A stretch of 53,781 nt of DNA from Thiotrichales bacterium (GTDB lineage: Bacteria; Pseudomonadota; Gammaproteobacteria; JAABTG01): assembly GCA_011389995.1 (NCBI GenBank), contig JAABTG010000017.1, forward strand, positions 1-53,781, written 5' to 3'. The notes beneath the pieces were generated by a model that was not told where the DNA came from, searched no databases, and worked only from the letters and a program-made list of their open reading frames with translations. The stretch's first letter is position 1; each line of letters begins with the position of its first letter. A program made the translations under genes and the position numbers. Of this stretch, positions 1 through 9,630 are shown piece by piece.

Positions 1-102
1 GTGGACGGCAGGGGCTACCGGGAGACCCGGTTCCCCCTGCGCAACTCCAAGAATGCCCTCACCGAGTTGCTCGGCACCGGGGTGGCGGTGGAAATCCGTT
101 GA
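1..102 (+). CDS. C-terminal end of an unidentified protein (5' end outside window)
   Basis: An open frame from the first base runs 33 codons to a TGA at 100-102 and ends ...TGVAVEIR. Codon use (GC-rich third positions) matches the neighbours, and a terminator-like hairpin follows. The fragment is too short and lacks a motif I recognise, so I assign no function. Its start lies upstream of the window. Confidence 0.55.
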   Translation: MDGRGYRETRFPLRNSKNALTELLGTGVAVEIR

Positions 103-115
103 CCCCTTGAAGGGG

Positions 116-154
116 ACCCGGGGAGGCGCAATATTCCTCTCTGGCCCGGGTTTT
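116..154 (+). terminator. Candidate rho-independent terminator after the first gene
   Basis: ACCCGGG at 116-122 can pair with CCCGGGT at 145-151, with a GAGG/CCTC extension inside and a TTTT run at 151-154. A smaller hairpin, CCCCTT-G-AAGGGG at 103-115, lies directly after the stop codon. The inner part of the large stem has an asymmetric bulge, so strength is uncertain. The remaining bases up to 329 hold only the leader of the next gene. Confidence 0.4.
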
Positions 155-329
155 CCGTCCCCCGGCCACCCTGTGCCGGGCACTTGAACGCAACCCGTTG
201 CCGGGGCCTCCGGGAGCCATCCCCCGGCTGCGTTGTCAGGGTCCGGCGAAGGGGAGCCCGAAGGGGGCGTCGATCCGCCGACGCCGAACGGTCCGAATCC
301 GCATTTCCATATCCGAAAGGTGACATCCC

Positions 330-1193
330 ATGAGTGATTCCGCGTTAATCGCCGAGGCCAACGAGCAGAACTTCGAGGCGCTAGTTCTCCGCCCTTCTTT
401 CGAGGTGCCGGTCCTGGTGGATTTCTGGGCCGACTGGTGCGCACCGTGTCGCGCCCTGGTGCCCGTGCTCACCAAGCTGGTGGAGGCCTACGACGGGGCA
501 TTTCTGCTGGTCAAGGTGAATACCGACGAGCAGCAGGCCCTGGCGAACCACTATTCCGTACGCAGCCTGCCCACCGTCAAGGTGTTCAGGAACGGCGAGG
601 TGGTGGAGGAATTCATGGGGGCCCAGCCCGAGGCCGTGGTGCGGGAGATGCTGGACCGCCACGTTGAACGCCGCTCCGACAAGTTGCGGGGCGAGGCTGC
701 GGCCCTCCATCAGGCGGGAGAGCTGGAGGCAGCCCTGGCGACCTTACGGGGCGCCCTCAAGGAGGACCCCGACAATACCCGTATCCACGCCGATCTGGTG
801 GCCCTGCTGGTGGAGGCGGGGGCCCTGGACGAGGCCGAGGAGGTGTTGAGGAAGGTGCCCGCGGACAAGGGCGTGGAGCCCGAGTTCAAGGCCCTGGCGG
901 CCCGTATCGAGTTCGCCCGCGACACCGAGCAGGGGGTGGATGCCGAGACCCTCAAGGCCCGGGTGGAAGCCGATCCGGGAGACCTGGACAGCCGTTATCA
1001 GCTGGCGGTGCAGCACGTCGCGGCCTCCCGCTACGAGGAGGCCCTCGAGCAGTTCCTGGAGATCATGCGGCGCGACCGCGGTTTCCGCGACGATGCCGGG
1101 CGCAAGGGCATGCTGTCGGTGTTTCAGCTGTTGGACAACAGCGGCCCACTGGTGTCCCGCTATCGGGCCCGGCTGTCCTCCCTGCTGTACTGA
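330..1193 (+). CDS. cnoX: Thioredoxin-TPR chaperedoxin CnoX (YbbN family)
   Basis: A 287-residue cytoplasmic protein with an N-terminal thioredoxin fold (about 10-110) followed by TPR-like helical repeats (about 115-285), the layout of CnoX/YbbN. In this family the protein holds stressed proteins for GroEL and can protect cysteines from over-oxidation. The active site reads WCAPC, with Cys37 and Cys40 both present, and the cis-proline loop SLPTVKVF is near residue 78. A full CXXC suggests real redox activity, unlike the E. coli protein, which lacks the pair. The ATG is preceded by a GAAAGGTG Shine-Dalgarno region. The stop codon abuts the convergent P-II gene with no spacer. Confidence 0.9.
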   Translation: MSDSALIAEANEQNFEALVLRPSFEVPVLVDFWADWCAPCRALVPVLTKLVEAYDGAFLLVKVNTDEQQALANHYSVRSLPTVKVFRNGEVVEEFMGAQPEAVVREMLDRHVERRSDKLRGEAAALHQAGELEAALATLRGALKEDPDNTRIHADLVALLVEAGALDEAEEVLRKVPADKGVEPEFKALAARIEFARDTEQGVDAETLKARVEADPGDLDSRYQLAVQHVAASRYEEALEQFLEIMRRDRGFRDDAGRKGMLSVFQLLDNSGPLVSRYRARLSSLLY

Positions 1194-2589
<1,396 letters not shown>

Positions 2590-2620
2590 GATGTCGCCGG
2601 ATCGTCAGGTCGAAGGCCAG

Positions 2621-3679
2621 TCATAACAGACCGTCGTCCCCCAGATCCAGCTCCGGGGCCCGTTCGAGTTCCCGCAAGGCCGCCGTCGCCGCCGCCCAAC
2701 GCCGCCGCCGGGACGCCTCTCCGAGGTCCGCCGCCGCCCGACCGTGCATGCGCACCAGCCGCGCCTGGGCCACCGGATCCGCGACCGCCGGAAGGGAGTC
2801 CAGCACCTGCCGGGCACCCGCGGCGTCGTTGCACACCACGAGCATGTCGCACCCCGCCTCGAGGGCGGCGCGGGCACGCCGGGGATAATCACCCGCCACC
2901 GCCGCGCCCGCCATGCTGAGGTCGTCACTGAACACGGCGCCGGTGAAGCCGAGACGCTGCCGCAGCACCTCCCGCAGCCACCGTGGGGAAAACCCCGCCG
3001 GCCGCGGATCCACCTGAGAATAGACCACATGGGCGGGCATCAGGGCCGGCAGGCCGTAGTGGATGAGGCGCTCGAAGGCCAGCAGGTCTTCCGCAAGGAT
3101 ATCCTCGAAGGACCGTCCATCCACCGGCAGCATGTCATGGGAATCCCCCGCCACCGTGCCGTGACCGGGGAAATGCTTGCCCACTGCCGCCATGCCCGCG
3201 TCGTGCATACCCCGCATCACCGCCCGGGCCAGCTCCGCCACCACCTGCGGGTCCTGGTGGAAGGCGCGGTCATCGATGACGGGACTCACGCCTCGGTAGA
3301 GGTCCAGCACCGGGGCGAAGCTGAAATCCACCCCCACCGCGCGCAACTCCGTGCCCATCACCCACCCCGCCTCCTCTGCCAGGGCGAGGGCCCGTCGGGG
3401 CTGCTCGTCATAACGCTCGCCGAAGCGTCGGGCGGCAGGCAACCGGGTGAAACCCTCGCGGAAGCGCTGCACCCGCCCGCCCTCATGATCCACCGCCACC
3501 AGTAAAGATGGCTGGCGCAGGCCATGGATCTCCGTCACCAGCGCCGTAAGCTGCTCCCGGGTGGCGTAGTTGCGACTGAAAAGGATTACCCCCCCCACCT
3601 GGGGATGCCCCAACATACGCCGTTCCTCGGGCAGCAGAACGGTGCCCTGGAGGTCGACCATGACAGCCCCCAGGGACAT
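2621..3679 (-). CDS. nagZ: Beta-N-acetylhexosaminidase NagZ
   Basis: A 352-residue glycoside hydrolase family 3 enzyme. NagZ acts in the cytoplasm and removes N-acetylglucosamine from anhydro-muropeptides during peptidoglycan recycling. Diagnostic features are [10 protein letters not shown] at 64-73, the histidine-loop motif KHFPGHG at 168-174 followed by DSH at 179-181, and the nucleophile region [10 protein letters not shown] around 250-259. Length and start match the family. It probably forms a two-gene minus-strand unit with the fructosamine kinase relative. Confidence 0.95.
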   Translation of the reverse strand: MSLGAVMVDLQGTVLLPEERRMLGHPQVGGVILFSRNYATREQLTALVTEIHGLRQPSLLVAVDHEGGRVQRFREGFTRLPAARRFGERYDEQPRRALALAEEAGWVMGTELRAVGVDFSFAPVLDLYRGVSPVIDDRAFHQDPQVVAELARAVMRGMHDAGMAAVGKHFPGHGTVAGDSHDMLPVDGRSFEDILAEDLLAFERLIHYGLPALMPAHVVYSQVDPRPAGFSPRWLREVLRQRLGFTGAVFSDDLSMAGAAVAGDYPRRARAALEAGCDMLVVCNDAAGARQVLDSLPAVADPVAQARLVRMHGRAAADLGEASRRRRWAAATAALRELERAPELDLGDDGLL

Positions 3680-3795
3680 TCAGGCGCCCCCCGGTACGCA
3701 GCGGCCCGGTGGTCCGGGACGGCCGTCAAAGAACCGGGGCGACGGACCGCTAAACAGGTAAGCCATACAGGTCAAGACGAGTCTCCCCGGGAACC

Positions 3796-4209
3796 ATGAA
3801 CACATTTTTCAAGATAACTCCATTGCCGCTGATTTTCGCCCTCGCCACCACCACCGGTGCCTTCGCCGCCGATGCCGGCATCCCCGCAACGACGCCCAAA
3901 TACCTCAGACTGAGCCCCGCCTTCACGGTCAACCTCGCCAGCACCGAGGGCCAGCGCTATATGCGGGTGGAGACCCAGATCATGAGCCGCGACCAGCGCC
4001 ACCTCGACGCCGCCGCGGACCACATGCCCGCTCTGCGCCACGAGCTCATCCTGCTCTTTTCGGGCAGGACACCGCAGGCGGTGAAATCCATCGCGGGCAA
4101 GGAACGCCTGCGGGACGAGGCCCTGGGGGCCGTCAACGCGGTGATGGCGCAGGAGACCGGCGAAAGCCCGGTGGAGGCGGTCTACTTCACGAGCCTCGTG
4201 GTCCAGTAG
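3796..4209 (+). CDS. FliL-like secreted protein
   Basis: A 137-residue protein with a typical signal peptide (hydrophobic stretch about 8-22, likely cleavage after AFA) followed by a FliL-type domain: the segment LSPAFTVNLA, the conserved RYMRVETQIM strand and a C-terminal VEAVYFTSLVVQ. FliL proteins sit at the flagellar basal body and modulate stator function. Classical FliL is anchored by an uncleaved N-terminal helix; here the N-terminus looks cleavable, so the protein could be periplasmic. No flagellar genes are nearby, so the link to motility is by family only. The ATG follows a weak purine stretch. Confidence 0.72.
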   Translation: MNTFFKITPLPLIFALATTTGAFAADAGIPATTPKYLRLSPAFTVNLASTEGQRYMRVETQIMSRDQRHLDAAADHMPALRHELILLFSGRTPQAVKSIAGKERLRDEALGAVNAVMAQETGESPVEAVYFTSLVVQ

Positions 4210-4244
4210 GCCGTCCCCCGCCCGAACTGATCCGGTGTCCGCTT

Positions 4245-5048
4245 TCACCCAGGGCGATAACGCACGTCGAGGCGGTCCCGCAGCCGGTCGCCGAGCAGGT
4301 TGACGGCGAACACCACCAGCATGAGGGCGATACCCGGCACCAGCACCAGATGGGGGGCCACCAGCACGTAACGGGTGCCGTCCCGGATCATGGCACCCCA
4401 TGACGGCGCGGGCGGTTGCACCCCGAGGCCGAGGAAGGACAGACCGGCCTCGGCGATGACGATTCCCGCCATGGCGAAGGTGGCCTCCACGATCAGGGGG
4501 GCCGCCAGCAGGGGCAACAGATGCCGCAGGATGATGACGGGCGGCCGGGTGCCCAGGGCAACGGCCGCCTGCACGTGCTCGCGGTGCTTGACGGACAGGG
4601 CCTGGGCGCGGGCCAATCGAGCGAAACCCACCCAGCCCACCGCCGCCAGCGCCACCACCACGTTGTCGATGCCGGGGCCGAGGATCCCCGCCAGGGCGAT
4701 GGCCAGCAGGATGCCGGGGAAGGCGAGAAAGATATCGATGATGCGCACCATCACGTGGTCCCAGAACCCGCCCATCCAGGCCGCGGACACCCCGAAGGCC
4801 GTACCCACGATGATGGAGATGACCACGACCGAGGCGGCCACCATCAGCGACGTGCGGGCCCCCAGGAGCAGCCGATCGGCGAGGGGCCGCCCCAGGTCAT
4901 CGAAGCCGAGGAGACCCATCCCGCCGGGCCCTTCGAGGATCAACCGGAGCCGGATGGCGTCGCCATCCAGGGGCAGCAGGGGGGCCGCCAGGGCGGCGAC
5001 CACCCAGGCCGTCACCACCGCCAGCGGCAGCCACAAACGCAGGCTCAA
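4245..5048 (-). CDS. dppC: ABC transporter permease, dipeptide/oligopeptide type (DppC-like)
   Basis: A 267-residue inner-membrane permease of the DppC/OppC family. About six membrane helices are visible, as is the EAA-like cytoplasmic loop around EHVQAAVALGTRPPVIILRHLLP, with the family ending LSFLGLGVQPPAPSWG...VNLLGDRLRDRLD. I start it at TTG (5046-5048), which overlaps the dppB stop codon and has AGGA ten bases upstream; the frame stays open far upstream, but that part reads as the shadow of dppB. With DppB it would form the channel of a peptide or nickel importer. No binding protein or ATPase gene is present here. Confidence 0.85.
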   Translation of the reverse strand: MSLRLWLPLAVVTAWVVAALAAPLLPLDGDAIRLRLILEGPGGMGLLGFDDLGRPLADRLLLGARTSLMVAASVVVISIIVGTAFGVSAAWMGGFWDHVMVRIIDIFLAFPGILLAIALAGILGPGIDNVVVALAAVGWVGFARLARAQALSVKHREHVQAAVALGTRPPVIILRHLLPLLAAPLIVEATFAMAGIVIAEAGLSFLGLGVQPPAPSWGAMIRDGTRYVLVAPHLVLVPGIALMLVVFAVNLLGDRLRDRLDVRYRPG

Positions 5049-5971
5049 GAGACGCCTATCCTCACCCGCGGGTCGAGAACGCCGTAGGCCAGGTCCGTGA
5101 GGGTGTTGATGACCACATAGGCCAGGCTGATCACCAGGATGCAACCCTGGAGCACCGGATAGTCCCGGCGCTGGATGGCCTCCACCGTCAGCTGGCCGAT
5201 GCCCGGCCACGCGAACACCGTCTCGGTGATTACCGCCCCCCCCAGGAGGGTGCCCAGCTGCAGGCCCACCACGGTGATCACCGGCAGCGCCGCATTGCGC
5301 AGGCCGTGGCGCACCACGATGGTCAGTTCGTCCAGCCCCTTGGCCCGGGCGGTACGGATATAGTCCTCCCCCAGCACGTCCAGCAGCGCCGAACGCACCA
5401 TGCGCGAGAGGATGGCGGCCATGGCCGTGCCCAGGGTTACGGCGGGAAGCACCAGGGAGGCCGGTCCCTCCCAACCACTCACGGGCAGCCACCCCAGATG
5501 GACCGAGAACAGCAGGATGAGCAACGGCCCGAGGACGAAGTTGGGAATGGATACCCCCACCATGGAGAAGGTCATGGCACCGCTGTCCCAGGGGCTGTCG
5601 GGGCGGACCGCCGCTATGAGGCCCAGGGGCACGGCCAATACCAGGGCCACCGCCAGGGCGGCGAGGGCCAGCACCACGGTGGCGGGAAGACGCCCGGCGA
5701 TGACCTCCGCCACCGCCTGCCGGGAATGAAGGGATTCCCCCAGGTCACCCCTCACCAGCCCCGAGAAATAATCCGTCAGCTGCATGGCGAGGGGCTGATG
5801 GAGCCCGAGGGCCCGTTCGAGTTCGGCCCGATCCGCGGGCCGCGCACCCTCTCCCAGCATCACCTCCACCGGGTCCCCCGGCACCAGGTGGATGAGCAGG
5901 AACACCAGTACCGAGACCCCCGCCACCACCACCATGGCCGACAACAGCCGCGACAGCACACCGTGGATCAC
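5045..5971 (-). CDS. dppB: ABC transporter permease, dipeptide/oligopeptide type (DppB-like)
   Basis: A 308-residue permease that begins [20 protein letters not shown], with the family motif [15 protein letters not shown] near residue 27 and the loop [26 protein letters not shown] (about 203-228), the EAA motif that contacts the ATPase. Six membrane spans are expected and visible. Its ATG overlaps the lipB stop codon by four bases, so it is translationally coupled to lipB, and it overlaps dppC at its other end. The pairing with lipB is positional only. The substrate cannot be read from permeases alone. Confidence 0.87.
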   Translation of the reverse strand: MIHGVLSRLLSAMVVVAGVSVLVFLLIHLVPGDPVEVMLGEGARPADRAELERALGLHQPLAMQLTDYFSGLVRGDLGESLHSRQAVAEVIAGRLPATVVLALAALAVALVLAVPLGLIAAVRPDSPWDSGAMTFSMVGVSIPNFVLGPLLILLFSVHLGWLPVSGWEGPASLVLPAVTLGTAMAAILSRMVRSALLDVLGEDYIRTARAKGLDELTIVVRHGLRNAALPVITVVGLQLGTLLGGAVITETVFAWPGIGQLTVEAIQRRDYPVLQGCILVISLAYVVINTLTDLAYGVLDPRVRIGVS

Positions 5972-6573
5972 CGCGGCGCCTCCAGGAGTTCCAGGAACGC
6001 CCGTGCCAGGCGGCGCCCCGCATCCGTCCGATCCCAGGGGATGCCGAGTTCCCCCAGGGAAGTGACCCGCTGGCCGGGGTAGCCGCAGGGGTTGATGCGG
6101 GTGAAGGGGGCGAGGTCCATAGCCACGTTGAGGGCCACGCCGTGGTAGCTGCAGCGGCGCCGCACCCGCAGCCCGAGGGCGGCCACCTTGGCGTCCTCCA
6201 CGTAGACCCCCGGGGCATTGTCCCGCCGTGCCGCCGCCACCCCCGCCGTAGCCAGGAGCTCGATGACGGCCTCCTCCAGCAGGCCCACCAGGGCCCTGAC
6301 CCCGAGGCCCCGGCGACCGAGGTCCAGCAGGGGGTACATGACGGCCTGGCCGGGACCGTGATAGGTCACCTGTCCGCCGCGATCACTCTGCACCAGGGGG
6401 ATGTCCCCGGGGGCCAGCACGTGCTCCGGCCGGCCGGCCTGGCCGAGGGTGAAGACCGGCGGGTGCTCCACCAGCCAGATCTCGTCGGCCGTGGCGGCGG
6501 CGCGCCCGTCCGTGAAGGCCTTCATGCGCTCGAGGACATCGAGATAGTCCAGGCGACCCAGCTCCCGAACCAC
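5968..6573 (-). CDS. lipB: Octanoyl-[acyl carrier protein] transferase LipB
   Basis: LipB moves octanoate from ACP to the lipoyl domains of 2-oxoacid dehydrogenases and the glycine cleavage H protein, the first step of lipoate synthesis. The signature [13 protein letters not shown] lies at 64-76 when counted from the GTG at 6573. The catalytic dyad is Lys129 (DAKVAALG) and Cys163 (NPCGYPG). Starting at GTG gives 201 residues and aligns the first strand VRELGRLDY with known LipB proteins. An upstream ATG would overlap ybeD by 65 bases and add an unrelated tail, so I reject it. No strong ribosome-binding site decides the start. A lipA gene is not in the window. Confidence 0.93.
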   Translation of the reverse strand: MVRELGRLDYLDVLERMKAFTDGRAAATADEIWLVEHPPVFTLGQAGRPEHVLAPGDIPLVQSDRGGQVTYHGPGQAVMYPLLDLGRRGLGVRALVGLLEEAVIELLATAGVAAARRDNAPGVYVEDAKVAALGLRVRRRCSYHGVALNVAMDLAPFTRINPCGYPGQRVTSLGELGIPWDRTDAGRRLARAFLELLEAPR

Positions 6574-6598
6574 CGGGGTCCGAGGAACGCCTGCGGCC

Positions 6599-6871
6599 TC
6601 AGAGGGCGAAACGCACACGACTGTCGGCGGTGAGTTCCATATAGATGGCGTCCAACTGGGCACGGCTGGTGGCCTGGACGGTGACGGTCACTGCCAGGTA
6701 GCGTCGCTGCCCGCTGGCCCGCGTCGTCACCTCTTCTATGTGTTCGGCCGGCACATGGCGGCCGATGAGTTCCACCACCAGGGCCTCCAGGTCGTCATCC
6801 ATACGGCCCATGGCCTTGATGGGAAAGGAGCAGGGAAATACCAGCAGGCTGTCGTCGTCGGTCGGGGACAT
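6599..6871 (-). CDS. ybeD: DUF493 (YbeD) family protein
   Basis: A 90-residue protein with the DUF493 ferredoxin-like (ACT-like) fold. Visible family features are the opening [15 protein letters not shown] and the strand [14 protein letters not shown]. YbeD sits beside lipB in many gammaproteobacteria, as here (25 bases upstream of the chosen lipB GTG), which supports a conserved but undefined link to lipoylation. I use the ATG at 6869-6871; a GTG one codon earlier (6874) is possible. No catalytic residue set is known for this family. Confidence 0.88.
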   Translation of the reverse strand: MSPTDDDSLLVFPCSFPIKAMGRMDDDLEALVVELIGRHVPAEHIEEVTTRASGQRRYLAVTVTVQATSRAQLDAIYMELTADSRVRFAL

Positions 6872-7203
6872 CACGCATGTTCATGGGAGGAAGATGGGGC
6901 GATGTTAGCGGCTTCGGCCGGCGCCCACCAGAAGCCCCCGCTGCCACGTCCGTGCAACCGGGGATATCGCCACAATCAGGCCCTGAAATGACGCCGCCTT
7001 ATGTGGTATTAGTGCTTTCCTCAATGGTGAGGATCGTGAAATTTTCTTCCCTGACGCCTGATGGGCAGTTCATGGGCCACCTCTGGCCGGCGCTGCCCCG
7101 AGGGCCTTACCGGGGCGACCGGATGGATGGTGAAATAGTGACTTTGCCCGCACATGCCTGATAACCTGCCGGCGCTGCCATGCGCCGTGGAAAATCCTGA
7201 TTA
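6872..7203. other. Intergenic region between divergent ybeD and flavoprotein genes
   Basis: This stretch of about 330 bases has no plausible coding frame. It holds a short perfect inverted repeat, TCCTCA-ATGG-TGAGGA, at 7018-7033, which could be an operator or a small hairpin, and it must contain the divergent promoters. I see no consensus -35/-10 pair that I would defend, and no riboswitch architecture. Confidence 0.4.
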
Positions 7204-8457
7204 ATGAAGAAACTCGATGATTATCGCCTGGTCTGGGACAAGCAGGAGCTGGTGCCCCTGGTGATCGGCGGCATGGGGGTGGATATCTCCACCGCCGAAC
7301 TGGCTCTCGAGGCGGCACGCCTGGGGGGCATCGGCCACATCTCGGACGCCATGGTGCCCACGGTCACCGATCGCCGCTTCCGCACCCGCTACGTCAAGGA
7401 CAAGCTCAAGAAGTACAAACTCAACGTGGCCAACTCGGACAAGTCCGGGGTGAAGTTCGACCTCGGCCAACTGGCCGATGCCACGCGCATGCACGTGGGC
7501 CGTACCATGGAGGCCAAGACGGGCACGGGCATGGTGTTCATCAACTGCATGGAAAAGCTGGGGATGAACGACCCCAAGGCCACCCTGCGGGTACGCCTCA
7601 CGGCCGCCCTGGACGCCGGCATAGACGGCATCACCCTGAGTGCGGGTCTGCACCTCGGCTCCTTCGAGCTCATCTCTGATCATCCCCGCTTCCGCGACGC
7701 CAAGCTCGGCATCATCGTATCCTCGGTGCGCGCCCTGGTGTTGTTCCTCAAGCGCGCCGCGCGCCTCGACCGCATGCCCGACTTCATCGTGGTGGAGGGT
7801 CCCCTGGCGGGAGGCCACCTGGGCTTCGGCGAGGACTGGCGGAAATACGACCTGTGGGACATCTTCCTCGAGGTCAAACAATATCTTCAGGCCCAGAGCC
7901 TAAACATCCCCCTGATCCCCGCGGGCGGCATCTTCACGGGCACCGACGCGGCCCGCTACATGGCCGCAGGCGCCGCCGCGGTGCAGGTGGCCACCCGGTT
8001 CACCGTCACCCGCGAGTGCGGCCTGCCCGACAAGGTGAAGCAGGAATACTTCAAGGTGAACGAGGACGAGATCGAGGTGAACCTGCTGTCACCCACGGGC
8101 TATCCCATGCGCATGATCAGTTCGTCACCCGCCATCGGCGCCGGCACCCGCCCCAATTGCGAGGCCTTCGGCTACCTGCTGGACCGTGCCGGCAACTGCG
8201 CCTATATCGACGCCTACAACCGCGAGGTGGAACGCCATCCGGATTCGAAGTCCATCAGCGTCCCCGACAAGACCTGCCTGTGCACCCACATGCGCAACTT
8301 CGACTGCTGGACCTGCGGGCACTACGCCTACCGTCTCAAGGACACCAGCCTACGTCAGCCCGATGGCAGCTATGCCCTGCTGAGTGCGGAGGATGTATTC
8401 AACGACTACCGCTACAACCTGGAATCCGCGGTCCTGCCCCTGGCCGCATCCAGCTGA
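7204..8457 (+). CDS. Nitronate monooxygenase-like FMN protein with Cys-rich C-terminus
   Basis: A 417-residue TIM-barrel flavoprotein of the nitronate monooxygenase/2-nitropropane dioxygenase family. The FMN and phosphate-binding segments are recognisable: PLVIGGMGVDIS near 18-29, VVEGPLAGGHLG around 198-209, and IPAGGIFTGTDAARYMAAGA followed by AVQVATRF (about 236-263). The ordinary family ends near there. This protein adds about 150 residues whose distal part has Cys358, Cys360, Cys368, Cys371 and nearby His residues, resembling a metal or Fe-S site. The substrate is unknown and detoxification of nitronates should not be assumed. The ATG follows CCTGATTA with no clear Shine-Dalgarno. Confidence 0.8.
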   Translation: MKKLDDYRLVWDKQELVPLVIGGMGVDISTAELALEAARLGGIGHISDAMVPTVTDRRFRTRYVKDKLKKYKLNVANSDKSGVKFDLGQLADATRMHVGRTMEAKTGTGMVFINCMEKLGMNDPKATLRVRLTAALDAGIDGITLSAGLHLGSFELISDHPRFRDAKLGIIVSSVRALVLFLKRAARLDRMPDFIVVEGPLAGGHLGFGEDWRKYDLWDIFLEVKQYLQAQSLNIPLIPAGGIFTGTDAARYMAAGAAAVQVATRFTVTRECGLPDKVKQEYFKVNEDEIEVNLLSPTGYPMRMISSSPAIGAGTRPNCEAFGYLLDRAGNCAYIDAYNREVERHPDSKSISVPDKTCLCTHMRNFDCWTCGHYAYRLKDTSLRQPDGSYALLSAEDVFNDYRYNLESAVLPLAASS

Positions 8458-8499
8458 AGGAAAGGCTGATTTAATCCGTCCCGGATCAGGTCAGCCCCG

Positions 8500-8526
8500 C
8501 CTGGTCCGACACATGTCCGGACCAGG
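8500..8526 (+). terminator. Hairpin downstream of the flavoprotein gene
   Basis: CCTGGTCCG (8500-8508) and CGGACCAGG (8518-8526) form a perfect 9-bp stem with a 9-base loop. No T run follows, so intrinsic termination is not certain, but placement 43 bases after the stop of one gene and before the convergent djlA fits a transcription end. The rest of 8458-8649 shows no gene. Confidence 0.4.
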
Positions 8527-8649
8527 TTCACGCATTTCAATTACTTACGCGATTTATGCGGCGCTCCTCGCCACGCCACCCTGGGCTGGAGCCGGCTCCC
8601 CCCTGGACCGCAGGGAGCGCTGGATCAAGCCGCCGTTCCCCAAACGACA

Positions 8650-9447
8650 TCATTGGCCCTTCGCCCCGCGAATGGTCTCGTAGGCGGCCTTGATCTCCTG
8701 GGTCTTCTCCGTGGCCACCTTGATCATCTCCTCCGGCAGCCCCTTGGAGACCAGTTTGTCCGGATGGTTCTGGCTCATGAGGCGTCGGTAGGCCTTCTTC
8801 ACGGTGTCCGCATCGGCATCGGGACTGACTCCCAGCACCGCATAGGCATCCTGCAGACTGAGACCGCGGATGCTGCGATCGGGGCCGCGCCGGAAGTGGC
8901 TTTCCGCCCTCACCCGGCCCTCCACCACGTCGAATTCCCGCTGGTCGAAACCCAGGGTCATGCCGATATGGTGCAGCAGCTGGCGCTCTTCGGGATGCAC
9001 CGTCCCGTCGGCGTAGGCGGCCTGGAACAGGATCTCCAGGAACAGGCGTAGCAGGCTGTGACGACGCCGGCATTCGCGGCGCAGCTGGTGGAGCACCTCG
9101 TCCAGCTGGAAATCGCTGCTCTTGCCCTCGTTGAACAGCCGCTGGGCCATGCGCCGTTGCTCGGCCCCCAGGCCCATCTGGTCCATGATGGCCCGGGCCA
9201 CCTCGATCTCGTCCTCGCTGACGCGCCCATCGGCCTTGGCGAGGCGCCCCATGACACTGAAGGTGGCGGTAAAGAAGGCGGTCTGGACCCGCTCGCGCTC
9301 GTTCAGCCCACCATCGTGCTCCAGGCGCTGGGTCTTATCGAGGCCGGCGTCGAAGTTGTGACCCAGCGCGGCCCCGATGAGGGCGCCCAGGGGCCCCCCC
9401 AGCATGAAGCCGAAGGCCCCGCCGAACACCTTGCCCCACCAAGCCAT
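8650..9447 (-). CDS. djlA: DnaJ-like co-chaperone DjlA
   Basis: A 265-residue membrane-anchored J-domain protein. Order: an N-terminal Gly-rich transmembrane helix (about 7-30, GGAFGFMLGGPLGALIG), a TerB-like acidic helical domain (about 55-165), and a C-terminal J domain (about 200-265) with the invariant HPD at 228-230. DjlA stimulates the ATPase of DnaK at the inner membrane and is linked to envelope stress and capsule signalling in enterics. Length and layout match E. coli DjlA. A MITE-like element lies only a few bases upstream of the ATG, so its promoter is either inside or beyond that element. Confidence 0.92.
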   Translation of the reverse strand: MAWWGKVFGGAFGFMLGGPLGALIGAALGHNFDAGLDKTQRLEHDGGLNERERVQTAFFTATFSVMGRLAKADGRVSEDEIEVARAIMDQMGLGAEQRRMAQRLFNEGKSSDFQLDEVLHQLRRECRRRHSLLRLFLEILFQAAYADGTVHPEERQLLHHIGMTLGFDQREFDVVEGRVRAESHFRRGPDRSIRGLSLQDAYAVLGVSPDADADTVKKAYRRLMSQNHPDKLVSKGLPEEMIKVATEKTQEIKAAYETIRGAKGQ

Positions 9448-9450
9448 CGC

Positions 9451-9613
9451 TAGTGTCCTGTCCCGTAAGGATGTTCGAGAAGTCGCGCCGGGCGTAGTGC
9501 GCCAGGGAAGGCAAGAGGAGGAGGCATAGCACCGCTATGGCGACGACGAATAACGCCCCATGGCGGGCTGCGAACAAGCGAGAATCGAATGATTCTTGCG
9601 GGACAGGACACTA
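9451..9613. mobile_element. MITE-like element with 13-bp perfect (longer imperfect) terminal inverted repeats and TA target duplication
   Basis: GTGTCCTGTCCCG at 9453-9465 and its exact complement at 9599-9611 face each other; similarity continues inward for roughly another dozen bases with mismatches. Each end abuts TA inside a CTAG site (9450-9453 and 9611-9614), as expected for insertion into CTAG with TA duplication. That target is typical of IS630/Tc1-mariner-type transposition (family knowledge). The interior of about 130 bases has no transposase, so it would be non-autonomous. It sits 3 bases from the djlA start codon and may supply its promoter region. Confidence 0.65.
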
Positions 9614-9630
9614 GAGACTCCTCCCCGACA

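Noticed and set aside
6872..7203. Small gene or riboswitch in the ybeD-flavoprotein gap
   Set aside because: Open frames there have poor start contexts and odd composition; only a 6-bp dyad was found.
9335..9577. 80-codon minus-strand frame crossing the MITE (MFAARHGALFVV...)
   Set aside because: It starts inside the element and ends in a shadow frame of djlA, so it is a by-product of the insertion.
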